A stretch of 64,000 bases of DNA from Bradyrhizobium sp. Ghvi (GTDB taxonomy: Bacteria > Pseudomonadota > Alphaproteobacteria > Rhizobiales > Xanthobacteraceae), in contig NZ_FOVU01000018.1 of assembly GCF_900115265.1 (NCBI RefSeq), positions 1 to 64,000 on the forward strand. Reading direction: 5' to 3'. The notes beneath the pieces were generated by a model that was given only the letters and a program-made list of their open reading frames with translations, searched no databases and was not told the origin of the DNA. Made by a program: the position numbers and the translations under genes. Shown one piece after another: positions 27,129 to 36,449 of the stretch (positions are counted from its first letter, which is position 1; every line of letters starts with the position of its first letter).

Positions 27129-27715
27129 TTGTGCGCGTGGTGCGCCGGCGCGGCTTCCATATGTCGGACAACGCATTGACAGCGGCCTCAAGCGCCTTCC
27201 GGTCGACGACGTTGGGTCGAACTGCTCGGGGCCTCAAAGGCGCATATGTTCGTTATCCGGATGGGTGGGGTCGCTGATGGGGTCGAGGTATTCGGCATAG
27301 GCACCGCCGACATTTTCCGCAGGACAACGGCCGGCGGCCTCGAGCAAGAACGGAAGTCCCTCCTTTGTCGTGTTATCGAACCACTTTTCAAGCTTGATCA
27401 CGTGATCCCAGCTGTCGCCGAAGTCGTAGAGATAATGGTGGTCTTCGCGCCGGTCTCCTGAACGATATAGAGAGCCGCGTCTTGCGGGCATCGATGGGCT
27501 GAGGGCCAAAATCTCCATCGGGATCAGGGATACCCCAACGTCCTTTGCCGGCCAGGAACTCGAAGAGATGGCTGTTCGTCCAGCCAAACGCCGCCTGAAG
27601 CGTCAAATGCAGCCGATCAAGGCGCAGCGTGAGCGGCACGACAAGGCATCGCATCAGGTTTCACATCCTTGAGGGTCACCTTGATCCGGACCGCGGTCGT
27701 GTTCAGGCTCATGCT
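27129..27715 (-). pseudogene. plasmid pRiA4b ORF-3-like protein, frameshifted
   Basis: Starts MSLNTTAVRIKVTLKDVKPD, then in a second frame CLVVPLTLRLDRLHLTLQA and FGWTNSHLFEFLAG, then in a third frame YLYDFGDSWDHVIKLEKW and GRCPAENVGGAY. The C-terminal ALEAAVNALSDIWKPRRRT ends at 27129. This is the full length of the pRiA4b ORF-3 family, usually carried on plasmids and mobile elements and of unknown function. Two frameshifts (near 27650 and 27450) inactivate it. Confidence 0.85.
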
Positions 27716-27875
27716 GCCAGCCTCTGATCGTGGGCATGCATCGTGTAGATCGACGCCCAAGCCGAACTGCTGAGGCCACAGGCCTTTCCCATGCGCCCAC
27801 TCTGAGAGAAGGCCTGCCCCGTCTCGCCCCGGCGCCAAGCGCGGTGTCTCGCGTTCGCACATAGGATCTATCCAT

Positions 27876-28547
27876 TTAGAAAAATCCGTGTGCTTGAACA
27901 ATTGGTAACAGCTCATGATAGTTGTGGATAATGTGGTCCGGCTTTGCAGCTCGCAATCGCAACTCGGAAACAAATCCCCCGGTGATGGATATGCTTCTCA
28001 GTCCAAGGCTCCGAGCAATATTCGTTTCAACTGGCATATCCCCGATGATGAAGGTTGACTTTGGATCTATATCATTTTGCTCCATATAGCGCCGAAGTCT
28101 CTCCCCTTTACTCATCGTCTTATACTGCGTGGCTCGGCTTTCAAAAGCCAGAACGCCGTCGAAGTAATTATCGATTCCGAGCCTTTGCAATTGAGCAACA
28201 AGCGGCTCGACTATATGGTTGCTCACTATGATCGACGAAGCCGCTTCTTGGCGCACAAGTTCCAGCATTGTGCGAGCACCTATGCGTAACTCCGCTTTAT
28301 CGGCTAGCGGCTCGTAGGTGTCATGGAAGATTGCGCCCCCATCGTGATCTACGGCTGCGATTTCCGCTTCTGACATTCCGATATTGCGGAACAGAATCGA
28401 GAGTGGGACATCGCTATGGTCGCGAAAGGTATCCAGATCGATCGTCGGGCGTCCGAAGCGCTCCAAGATAACGTTCGTCGTTTGCAGTACCGCATTGGCA
28501 TCGTCAAGCAACGTGCCATTCCAATCAAACACAAGAACCGGCTCCAT
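27876..28547 (-). CDS. HAD-superfamily phosphatase
   Basis: Phosphoglycolate-phosphatase-like HAD hydrolase of 223 residues. Motif I is FDWNGTLLDD at residues 7-16, with the nucleophile Asp8 and Asn in place of the usual second Asp; this variant is known in the family. Motif II is IVSNH, and motif III/IV is represented by KGERLRR and FIIGDMPVETN. The ATG at 28547 starts right before the HAD core; the frame is open further upstream but without family signal. The gene begins 10 nt after the PurF-like gene ends, so the two form an operon. The phosphatase may act on a ribosyl-phosphate product of its partner (inference). Confidence 0.8.
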   Translation of the reverse strand: MEPVLVFDWNGTLLDDANAVLQTTNVILERFGRPTIDLDTFRDHSDVPLSILFRNIGMSEAEIAAVDHDGGAIFHDTYEPLADKAELRIGARTMLELVRQEAASSIIVSNHIVEPLVAQLQRLGIDNYFDGVLAFESRATQYKTMSKGERLRRYMEQNDIDPKSTFIIGDMPVETNIARSLGLRSISITGGFVSELRLRAAKPDHIIHNYHELLPIVQAHGFF

Positions 28548-28557
28548 GCTTCGGGCC

Positions 28558-30132
28558 TCAGGCAGCTCTATGGTGGTCAGCCACCAAGTTATGCAGGTTT
28601 CGATTTGCGCGCGTTTGCCCCGCAGGCGTTGGCATTTCAAATGTAAAGGGAGACAAATCTATTCCCTCGCTCCCCCGCGGCAGCAACGATGTGAGACGCG
28701 CGAAGGGCAAGTAAGTCACGGTTGTCGCGCTGATCGAGGCTGCAATTCTTCCTTCGATGATTCTGAGGACATCCGGCTCCATATCTTTAAATAGTAGGCT
28801 TTGATTCCGCTGTTGAGCGGATAGTCCCTTCCATGTCCGCCAGAAGGCAAGTTCATCAATAGTCTCGATATTTACGCCGTAGTAATTTGGAGCCACGATA
28901 GGCGGTGATCCGATTGCCCAATGGACAGCTTTGGCCCCGGCGGCAAGAAGCATATTCGTTACGGTCTGACTGGTATCGCCACGAATGAGAGCTTCATCGG
29001 CCATGAGGATCGAGCGTTTTTCGACGTCAATCGAAGCCAGACGGTACTTGTGAGCAATACGACGCTTGCGCTCGCTATTTGGGCCGATGAGAGTTCGCTC
29101 AGAGATTTGCGTCTCAATGACTTCACGTCGTTCGACGTTAACCCCGCGTGCTACGAGAGATGAAAATAAGCCATCAGCGTAGGGTCCTCCGGTATGAGGC
29201 ATGGACGAGACGATGATAGGAGCGGCGTCCGGCTCTGCGGGAAGCCGCCGCGCAATAAGCTCACCCAGCGAGAAACCGATACTGTGACGAGTTACGAGGT
29301 GAGATCGGCCCTCAATCGAGGTATCCGGACTTCCGAGGTAAAGAGGTTCGTAGACGCAAAGCTTGGCGGCACGCTGGGAATCGCTGACACAACGATCGAA
29401 ACAATGCCCATTTTTGCCATCCACATATTTGATATAGCCGGGACCGATTTGGTCTGACTTGCCCAGAAGTCCTGCGAAGGCGCAATTTTCCGATGCAAAG
29501 AGCAAGAATCCGTCGTCCGTCTGCATGAACTCCAAAGGACGCAGACCATACCTATTGCGGAACGCGATCAGATTTCCTTGGGCGTCCAGCAAAAGTGCAC
29601 TGATAGCACCGTCAATGCGCTCGTCGATCTCACGAAAGACGTTCTCATAGTTAACCCGCACGCCTTGGCGCCAGTAATCCCTTTCACAAACGTGCTCCAC
29701 TAGTTTGAGGAAGAGTTCGGCATGCGTCCGTCCCTCGAGGGTGTGACCTTGGGCAGTCAGCTCTGCCCTAACCTCGCGAGCATTTACTAACGCTCCGTCC
29801 AACGAAATTGTCAGTTGGCGGGAGGTGGCCCTACGATTTCGAGTTGATTGATCGTCGCTCTCGCCGTCTGTGCAAAGTCTACAGCGAACCTGAGCGATTG
29901 CAACGTGGGGGAGGCGCTCCGGATCCTGCTCATCCTGCTCGATCGCATGCAGTTCGTGAGATGGCTGAAACGCAGTTTTATATCGAACGCCTTTGTTGTG
30001 CGTAAAGGCAGCGATGGCGACTCCTGCCTGTCCTCGAAGAGTGAGTCTCGGAAGCATGTGATTGAGCCGATCGTAAACCGTGTGGGGGGAGCTGCTCCAA
30101 GGCAATAGAACAGCGGCAGCAATACCTGACAT
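28558..30132 (-). CDS. PurF-like amidophosphoribosyltransferase paralogue with Ser in place of Cys1
   Basis: 524-residue homologue of glutamine-PRPP amidotransferase. The Ntn glutaminase half starts MSGIAAAVL, where PurF has the catalytic Cys followed by GI; here the residue is Ser (codon TCA). Conserved blocks follow: LTLRGQAGVAI, RYGLRPLEF and FASENCAF. The phosphoribosyltransferase half has MADEALIRGDTSQ aligned with the PRPP loop (usually VDDSIVRGTT) and IGSPPIVAPNYYG. The ATG at 30132 puts Ser at position 2, exactly where Cys belongs. It is probably a specialised-metabolism paralogue using another amine or having a weak Ser nucleophile. It shares an operon with the HAD phosphatase. Confidence 0.8.
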   Translation of the reverse strand: MSGIAAAVLLPWSSSPHTVYDRLNHMLPRLTLRGQAGVAIAAFTHNKGVRYKTAFQPSHELHAIEQDEQDPERLPHVAIAQVRCRLCTDGESDDQSTRNRRATSRQLTISLDGALVNAREVRAELTAQGHTLEGRTHAELFLKLVEHVCERDYWRQGVRVNYENVFREIDERIDGAISALLLDAQGNLIAFRNRYGLRPLEFMQTDDGFLLFASENCAFAGLLGKSDQIGPGYIKYVDGKNGHCFDRCVSDSQRAAKLCVYEPLYLGSPDTSIEGRSHLVTRHSIGFSLGELIARRLPAEPDAAPIIVSSMPHTGGPYADGLFSSLVARGVNVERREVIETQISERTLIGPNSERKRRIAHKYRLASIDVEKRSILMADEALIRGDTSQTVTNMLLAAGAKAVHWAIGSPPIVAPNYYGVNIETIDELAFWRTWKGLSAQQRNQSLLFKDMEPDVLRIIEGRIAASISATTVTYLPFARLTSLLPRGSEGIDLSPFTFEMPTPAGQTRANRNLHNLVADHHRAA

Positions 30133-31165
30133 GCTGGCAACCTTAATCTGGCGTCCGTGTCCCGAACTCGGCACAAGGCGGATGTACTGCGCCGATCCGA
30201 GAAGAGATGGACCTGCCATTAAGCAAGCGTCGTACCAGCGCCGAGCGCGCAGAAATTTGCGTGGAGCATCGAACCCGCAGGCGTCAAGATTTCCGCTCTC
30301 GCAATCGCCGTGGCCGGACAAATGAGCTGGCTGGCGTTTTCGCAACAATCTCGTCTGAAGCGTGACAAGCTCGTATGAGAAACAACAAAGCACCACTTGT
30401 GCGGCAGCGCATGTGACGACCAAGAAGGCATCACTTATTCGCGTACATGCATGCTTCAGAAGGTCCCACTGCGGCTCACGCCAGAGCTGCGCCACAACAT
30501 GCTATCTTATCTGGTCTCTAGGCACGCCGATCCGAAAGCGGTCTACCTCATCCTCGAATTGCTCTTCATACGAAGTTCAAGGGCCAAGCGTCGCCACGGC
30601 CGAGGTTGAGGTTTGCTGCTTCAAGCAGCGCAGCACACGTCGCAAAGCATGCAATACACTAAAATAAAGCTCTCAATTACTTGACGGCGGTCTGCCATTT
30701 CGCTCGACCAAGCGCTCACTGGTCAAGTCCGGTCCTGTAGCGCAGGACAAAACCACTGGATCAACGTGAAGAACAGCGGCAGAGCCTCTCATGCTTGGGG
30801 GCTCCGAGCTGCATTTTATCCCGGCCCTTCTCTCTAGAGAATTTTAGCGCGTTGTCCAAAGATCGCCTGAGTCTTCTGGCAGGCGCCGCTCGCCATCAAC
30901 GTCATTGTGCGAGAGCAGCGCTCGCAAACCGAACAAAACCATGCCTTAACCCAGATGAGGGTGGTGGCGAAGTGCCGGTCCCGACCGAGCCAGCCCGGCC
31001 GGAAGAGAGTGCCCGGTGAGGAGAAGGCCGACCACGCCCAAGAGCAAAACAGCGCTGTTAGAAAGCCCCTTCCAGGACCCTGACGCCTTCCCGGCCGAAA
31101 CGTCGGCTCACGTTATTGCCCGTGCGTAAAAAGCCCGCCGCGCCTCAAAATCTGCCTCTTCCTCG
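30133..31165. other. 1 kb without a recognisable gene
   Basis: The PurF-like frame stays open for about 120 codons upstream of its chosen start, but that stretch has no family resemblance. The remaining frames are short and unconvincing. No RNA gene or repeat was seen. Confidence 0.4.
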
Positions 31166-31378
31166 TTATCGATGAGTGCCGTAACGGTTGCCAGTTCTCG
31201 AATTGACATAAGTGCCGCCACGATGTGATGAGCCGGATCCGCCCAAATAGCTGCCGCCATGACTGGTAGTGTGGTGGCCGCCGCCGTAGCTGACGCGCCC
31301 TCCATGTCCGCCGTGTGCGTTTGCTTGTCCGATTACGCCGAGCAGCAACAGGCCGACAGCTATTGCAATCAACTTCAT
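31166..31378 (-). CDS. small secreted Gly/His-rich protein
   Basis: 70-residue predicted periplasmic or secreted protein. The ATG at 31378 follows an AGAGGCGG ribosome site. A clear signal peptide (MKLIAIAVGLLLLGVIGQANA) is followed by a mature part dominated by Gly, His and Ser (HGGHGGRVSYGGGHHTTSHG). It ends with TYVNSRTGNRYGTH. Such His-rich small proteins are common in Bradyrhizobium; metal binding is possible but not shown. Confidence 0.65.
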   Translation of the reverse strand: MKLIAIAVGLLLLGVIGQANAHGGHGGRVSYGGGHHTTSHGGSYLGGSGSSHRGGTYVNSRTGNRYGTHR

Positions 31379-31697
31379 AGTTCGTCCGCCTCTTTCTAAT
31401 GTGGAAGCGTATCCAATCGCGACCGAGGCGGGATAACAACCTTTGATGCCCCGCAAATGTGCAGCTTTACGCTAGGAACAGCGGGAGCGAAGCCGTTTTC
31501 CGGCGCGAGTAGGCGCGCGCCTCGTCTACGACATTTCTCGACCTTCAAATGGAGCCGGTGACCTCGTTCAACGCCCAATCCAATGGGCAGAAATACCGCA
31601 GATGAATGACCCGCTACGCTGATTATCGTCATGGCCGCTATGGTAACGTAGGCCTGCTACTTGCTTGGGGCCCACATTGTCATCGCAGGAACTTTCC

Positions 31698-32030
31698 ATG
31701 CAATCGACAGCTGCAGCCGATCGGGATCTAATCTTCGTCGCGATCGAGCGTCATCGCGAGCTGTCGGTCCATTACGACGCCGCCTTATCCGTATCGGCGA
31801 AGCTCGATGGGGGGCCCGGATTCGACGCCGCCGACGATATTAGCACTTAAAGGAACCATGCTTTCGCGGCGCATGCGAATGTGCTGATCCGTTCAGCGCC
31901 AACCACGATCGCAGGCGTTATCGCTCTGACCCGTTATGTCGGCAGCTTACGAGAGTGGGAGCTTCCCGAGTGATGTATGGTATCGGGTTTTCTTAGACGT
32001 TCTGGCAGATGCGATCGATGGAATTACCAT
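31698..32030 (+). pseudogene. small rhizobial hypothetical protein, frameshifted
   Basis: The first frame reads DLIFVAIERHRELSVHYDAA and stops at 31850. The next blocks, HAFAAHANVLIRSAPTT and VIALTRYVGSLREWELP, lie in another frame, and DVWYRVFLDVLADAIDGI in a third. The pieces add up to a helical protein of about 110 residues similar to hypothetical proteins common in Bradyrhizobium. Two indels break it. Confidence 0.6.
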
Positions 32031-32062
32031 GGCGCAGCGGCTTGGGCGAGACCGCGACTAGT

Positions 32063-32149
32063 ATGACGCTCGCCTTCATCTTCCGCGGCATCCTTTTCTG
32101 GGGAGCCATTGCTGCGCTTTTCTATTTTCTATGGAAGTTGCCCTTCTGA
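32063..32149 (+). CDS. 28-residue single-TM peptide (candidate)
   Basis: A tiny frame starting at the ATG at 32063, almost entirely one membrane helix (FIFRGILFWGAIAALFYFLW). Codon choice and the clean hydrophobic profile are suggestive, but the possible ribosome site (GGGCGAG) is about 12 nt away. It could equally be the membrane part of the decayed gene next to it. Confidence 0.3.
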   Translation: MTLAFIFRGILFWGAIAALFYFLWKLPF

Positions 32150-32529
32150 ACCCCAACGATTAGGGGATCGGCCGAGCAGGTGTCGAGACAATGACGAGCG
32201 GCGGCTTTTCAACCACCGCCCGGTCCTTGGAAATGGCTGCGATATCAGTTTCGGTCGCCCTGCCCGAAGCTGATCCGTGTTGAAATCGTCGACCACGAAC
32301 GGCTTGCCAGCGGCGCGGCAGGCAGCGCCTGATCGACTGCTGTGAGTGGGGCATCGCTCGAGCTAGATCAGAGAACGCGGCCAACTGAGGCGGCCTTGAG
32401 CAACGCCGGGCGCTGTGCCTAGGACGCCGGGCCCATAGCCTCCGACGGCTGCAGCGTCATTCGGCCGTCAGCCCCTTGAGTGCCCAAGAAAACATGTGTT
32501 TGTGGAAATTGAGACAATTCCGGACATTG

Positions 32530-33133
32530 CAGATGACCCCTGAAGCCGCTTTGGACGAGCCCCTATCGATGGGGCTACGCGCGACAGGCTTCGTCGCCGG
32601 CTTCGAGCAGGTGCTGGACGACCTGCACGTCTCAGGCGATCCCAATGACCTGAGGCGGCACAACGCGCTGATCACCGGGGTGGTGGGGATCTTCAACGGA
32701 ATGAACAACAGCTTCATGCACAGTGAAGTTCGAGTTCGACGACCCCCTCAGGTCCCCTATTTCCCGCAGAGCTTTCTAAGCCGATTTCATGCATTGCTTA
32801 CGCTCAATAAGGATGCGCTCTTCGAACAACACTTGCACCCGTGGTCGGAGGCGCTCTGAATTTGCTCCATCTTCCCGGCGTCAAGTACATGCCGGAGTTC
32901 ACCCCGACCGGCGCCCGACAGGACAAATTCGCCGTAGTGGAGCCGAACTCATCCGACTTCACCATGCCGACCTTGGTGCGGCCCTATGTGAAGCTTCATG
33001 GCTCGGTGAACTGGGTCGAGTCATCGTCGGATAGCGCGTGCTCATTATGGGTGGGCAGAAAGCGGTGAGCATCGGTCGCTATCCCCTCTTTCTTGATGTG
33101 GTATGATGCCGAATTTCGCAAGATGCTCCTTAG
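32530..33133 (+). pseudogene. SIR2-like domain protein, broken by an IS5 element
   Basis: Plus-strand pieces in two or more frames resemble SIR2-like (NADase-fold) proteins found in defence loci: SRFHALLTLNKDALFEQHL, then LPGVKYMPEFTP, LVRPYVKLHGSVNWVE and, in a third frame, IMGGQKAVSIGRYPLFLDV. A KLHGS block followed by a GG..SI..YP block is typical of this family. The similarity stops at 33133, exactly where the IS5 element has inserted, and no continuation is evident beyond it. Internal frameshifts (near 32855 and 33035) show the gene was already decaying or decayed afterwards. Confidence 0.65.
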
Positions 33134-33150
33134 CAGGCTGTTGAAGAAGT
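33134..33150 (+). repeat. IS5 left terminal inverted repeat
   Basis: CAGGCTGTTGAAGAAGT, a perfect inverted match of 34603-34619. Confidence 0.95.
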
Positions 33151-33206
33151 CTCTGGCGGGATGGAATTGGACGTGATTCTCTCGATGATTGAATCGGGAG
33201 GCCGGG

Positions 33207-34312
33207 ATGCGGGGATCGGACGAACGGTCGGGATCGGTGTTCAGCTACGTGGATCTTGAAGCGCGGGTTCGTCCGGACCATCCCTTACGGACGATCCGGG
33301 AGATTGTGAACGCTGCGCTAGGCGATCTATCGAAGGCGTTTGCGGGGCTTTACACGGACTTTGGCCGGCCCTCGATTGCACCGGAGAGGCTGCTTCGGGC
33401 GATGCTGCTGCAGGCCTTCTACGGCATTCGCTCGGAACGACAATTGATGGAGCGGCTGGAATTTGACCTGCTATTTCGCTGGTTTGTCGGTCCGGGCGTG
33501 GACGATCGGGTGTGGGACCACTCGACCTTCTCCAAGAATCGCGACCGGCTGTTAGAGGGTGAGATCGCCGTTAAATTCCTTACGGCGGTGCTGGCTCGGC
33601 CGAAGGTGAAGCGGCTGTTGTCGAGCGATCACTTCTCGGTCGATGGCACGCTGATTGAGGCGTGGGCTTCGATCAAGAGCTTCCGCAGAAAGGACGGAGA
33701 CGACAACGACAGCGAGGGACCGGGACGCAACGCTGAGCGTAGCTTCCACAAGGAGAAGCGTTCAAACGAGACGCACCAAAGTACGACCGACCCGGAGGCC
33801 CGGCTGTACAAGAAGGGGGATGGGCGGCCGGCCAAGCTCTGCTACATGGGGCATGCTCTGATGGAGAACCGCCATGGTCTGGCGGTCGGCGGTGCCGTCA
33901 GCCAGGCCACCGGCACGGCCGAACGAGAGACGGCGCTGGCGTTGATCGATAGTCGTGTTCGCACAGGCCGACGGATCACGCTCGGCGCGGACAAGGCCTA
34001 TGACGTCACGCAGTTCGTGCACGACTTGAGAGAACGATCGGTGACGCCGCACATCGCGACGACGGACATCTCAGCAAGACCGGTACCCCGCGCAGGACGG
34101 CGGTCGACGCCCGTACCACCCGCCACGCCGGCTACGAGATCAGCCAACGCTGCCGCAAACGGATTGAGGAGGTGTTCGGGTGGATCAAGAGTTCCGCCGG
34201 TCTGGCCAAGGTGAAGCTACGGGGGCGCGAGCGCGTGGACGCCGCCTTTACGTTGGCGCTCGCGGCCTACAATCTGATCCGTCTGCCCAAGCTGCTGGTG
34301 GTGCAGCCATGA
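33207..34312 (+). pseudogene. IS5-family transposase, one-base frameshift
   Basis: DDE transposase starting at the ATG at 33207 (MRGSDERSGSVFSYVDLE) behind GGGAGG. It has family blocks PDHPLRTIREIVN, RPSIAPERLLRAMLLQAF, DHFSVDGTLIEAWAS, CYMGHALMENRHG and LGADKAYD. The frame is lost near 34078 (ISARPVPRAG instead of the expected KTGTPRRTAVD) by one missing base. The last third, KRIEEVFGWIKSSAG and AAYNLIRLPKLL, continues in another frame to a stop at 34312. This copy cannot make full-length transposase, although its ends are perfect. Confidence 0.9.
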
Positions 34313-34623
34313 GCGTGCGGGGTAAATGGCGTGTGGTGGAAACGCCCGATCACGACATGGCTGGCGCGGGCTCTTACATCCTGTTCGCAGCCGAGGGCGG
34401 CGAGTTCGCCCTGGATTGCCTCACGGGGGCAATATATGGCCGTTGCGAAGGCGATGCCGTCGAGTTCACATGGCACGGCACCGACGAGATGGAGCCCGCA
34501 AGAGGTCGCGGTTGGGCAGAAGAACTCGCCGATGGCTCCCTCGAAGGTGAGATATGCCTCGAGGGCGGCGACGACATTCCCTTCATCGCTCGCCGATTGG
34601 CTACTTCTTCAACAGCCTGTTAG
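34309..34623 (+). CDS. IS5 passenger protein of unknown function
   Basis: 104-residue acidic protein starting at an ATG that overlaps the transposase stop (ATGA at 34309-34312). It begins MSVRGKWRVVETPDHD and has GGEFALDCLTGAIYG and GSLEGEICLEGGDDI. Similar small proteins accompany this transposase group and occur widely as conserved hypotheticals. Its Cys codon and TAG stop at 34618-34623 run out of the element: the last base of the Cys codon and the whole stop codon are the TTAG target duplication. Function unknown; the family fold may be a small beta sandwich. Confidence 0.75.
   Translation: MSVRGKWRVVETPDHDMAGAGSYILFAAEGGEFALDCLTGAIYGRCEGDAVEFTWHGTDEMEPARGRGWAEELADGSLEGEICLEGGDDIPFIARRLATSSTAC
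34603..34619 (-). repeat. IS5 right terminal inverted repeat
   Basis: ACTTCTTCAACAGCCTG, the perfect complement of the left end. It also encodes the end of the passenger protein. Confidence 0.95.
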
Positions 34624-35149
34624 GTCATCGGCGCGGCAAAGCGACCTCCGGTCTGACGCGGTATTTCAGCCTCGAATACCGAGGCGGTCCCATGCTGAGA
34701 ACGCGTACGCAAAGGCGATCGCTGGTAATCGAACGAAGAGGCCACTGAGGTTGGTCGCGCTTCTCGCGTCATTGTCTGGAAAAAGCAAGACCGAAACTTC
34801 ATTCTAGAACGCAATGGCAAGCTCTCGCGCGGAAAATGACCCGGCTCTAACCAGTTGAGGCTGGTCGCATGTAGTAATTAGTAATTGGCACGATAGTGTA
34901 CTATTGGCGATTGAAAAGGCCCCGAGGAGAAAACGCCCCCGGGTGCGATCGTGGGTCGAGCAGACCTGGCGCTCAATCGCGAGGGAGGTCGGGACAGGCG
35001 ATTCAACAACGACCGGCAACTGCTCATATGCCCGCCAGCGGATCAATGATGGCCTCGAGTGTTTACACGTAGACCCAGAGAGGTTTGTCGCAGGAGGTTG
35101 GGCAGCGATGGCTGCTAGGATCCCGGCAGATGGCTTACTGCAGCGTCTG
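34624..35149. other. no gene recognised
   Basis: About 520 bases between the IS5 target and the nucleotidyltransferase remnant. Frames are open on both strands, but none resembles a family I know and the SIR2-like gene does not visibly resume here. Confidence 0.4.
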
Positions 35150-35741
35150 CTTTGGGCTCGTCCGGGGCCACGTACGAAGCTTATGGCTCGTTCCTGAAGC
35201 TCGGCCTCCAGCTTTGTCGCCTTGATACGCTCACGACGAGCTCGCGATTGAAAGGCCGCGCCTTGTGGTACCCCTCCACGAACTCCTTGTCCTTTTCCGA
35301 CAAGCGAGCTTGGATACAACAATGTCTTCAGGACATGGCGCGACGGCGAGAACCTTCCAGTCGTCAACGTCGAGCGTTTTGGTATCGCGCGTTTATTCCA
35401 ATCCTCAGGAAGCCGCGCGGTATCCTCGTTCACACCATCGATATAGAAGCCGTGCTCCCGATGGAATGTAGAGCCCTCGCCGTAGAGAGCATTGATCTCT
35501 TCTGAAGCCTCAGGATCATCTTCGGGATCCAGCTTCTTCTGCCGGATCTCCCATACTTCGCGTTTTCCGGATATGCGTCGATCTCACCAGAAGTGCGCAG
35601 GACGACCGGTGCATCGGGCCATGAAAGCAAGATGCTCTGGCTGCCAACGATAAAGACCTTGTCGGTTTTAAACAGCCGAGCGATCACCCTGACTATCTCG
35701 ACAAGGTCTTCAATAGTTCGAATAAACGAGGTTTGTGTCAC
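35150..35741 (-). pseudogene. AbiEii/DUF6036-like nucleotidyltransferase, frameshifted
   Basis: Minus-strand gene starting MTQTSFIRTIEDLVEIVRVI. KVFIVGSQSILLSWPDAP and RTSGEIDAYPENAK follow, which look like the GS and acidic motifs of a nucleotidyltransferase fold. After a frameshift near 35555 it continues EVWEIRQKKLDPEDDPEAS, GEGSTFHREHGFYIDG and VNEDTARLPEDWNKR. After another shift near 35370 come CPEDIVVSKLARL-type residues and a C-terminal RIKATKLEAELQERAI. Its start overlaps the stop of the upstream gene by four bases. Such enzymes act as toxins or as toxin-like partners in AbiE-type systems; this copy is dead. Confidence 0.7.
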
Positions 35742-36124
35742 GCCGCCATCCGCGGAAGTGCCGCGGTCTGATGGATCGCAGATCTCTCGGCAATCCGCTT
35801 CGCCGCCTTCCAGATACGACGGCGCAGAGTGTCATCCTCGAAGTTGATGCCTTCCGCCACAACGAAAGGTGAGGACAGACGTAGACGCGTCATCTCTTCG
35901 TCGCGGCTCGTCAGACGACGGCGTACCGTAGATGGAGGAAAGCCAAGCATGTACGACCACTCGCGAACGAAAGAATAGCCTTCGAAGCGCTGCGAGTTAT
36001 GGGCCAAAGAATCCTTCGCCCTTTCGACCAGCGACGGGTCGCGACCGATCTGCCGCGCAATAAGTCGATGCATGATCAGCTTCGCGGTGTCGTTCACGTA
36101 TTCCTGGTTGATCCGGATGCTCAT
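35738..36124 (-). CDS. putative antitoxin partner of the nucleotidyltransferase
   Basis: 128-residue helical protein (NDTAKLIMHRLIARQIGRDP, then SFVREWSYMLGFPPSTVRRRL, split as SFVREWSYMLG and FPPSTVRRRL). The ATG at 36124 opens the two-gene unit and the stop overlaps the start of the nucleotidyltransferase pseudogene (ATGA at 35738-35741), which is typical for toxin-antitoxin pairs. No exact family was recognised. If its partner is dead, as it appears, this gene would be an orphan. Confidence 0.6.
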   Translation of the reverse strand: MSIRINQEYVNDTAKLIMHRLIARQIGRDPSLVERAKDSLAHNSQRFEGYSFVREWSYMLGFPPSTVRRRLTSRDEEMTRLRLSSPFVVAEGINFEDDTLRRRIWKAAKRIAERSAIHQTAALPRMAA

Positions 36125-36449
36125 GGTTCTCGACCAGTACCTAACTCAGGGTGGAACATAGGGCGTCTACCTTTAAAAAACCCAGCTACTCACCAATCCG
36201 GTTGGATGGAGTATGTTCCCTCTCCGTTCAAGCTAGCAGTTCGCATAAACCCGAGCAACAGGGGGTTGAATACCCGGAACTTAGTCAAAGAGATTTGCTG
36301 GGAATATTTGGTAACGAAGACCGCGGTTCTTGAGAGCCGCGCTACCTAGTGAGGCGTCTATACTGCTCGAGGCGCCGTTTTGACGCGGACCAGCGCAGCA
36401 TCGAAAGACCCGAAGACAGCTTTTCACACTTGTAGAATGACAGAAAGGT
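36125..36449. other. intergenic, no gene recognised
   Basis: Carries the probable promoter of the antitoxin-like gene, but no clear -35/-10 pair was identified. No convincing frame. Confidence 0.4.

Larger units (their letters stand above)
33130..34623 (+). mobile_element. IS5-family insertion sequence with TTAG target duplication
   Basis: A complete element of 1486 bp (33134-34619) bounded by perfect 17-bp inverted repeats CAGGCTGTTGAAGAAGT and flanked on both sides by TTAG (33130-33133 and 34620-34623). TTAG fits the YTAR target-site rule of IS5-group elements. It carries a transposase gene, frameshifted here, and a second overlapping gene. It has inserted into a SIR2-like gene. Confidence 0.92.
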
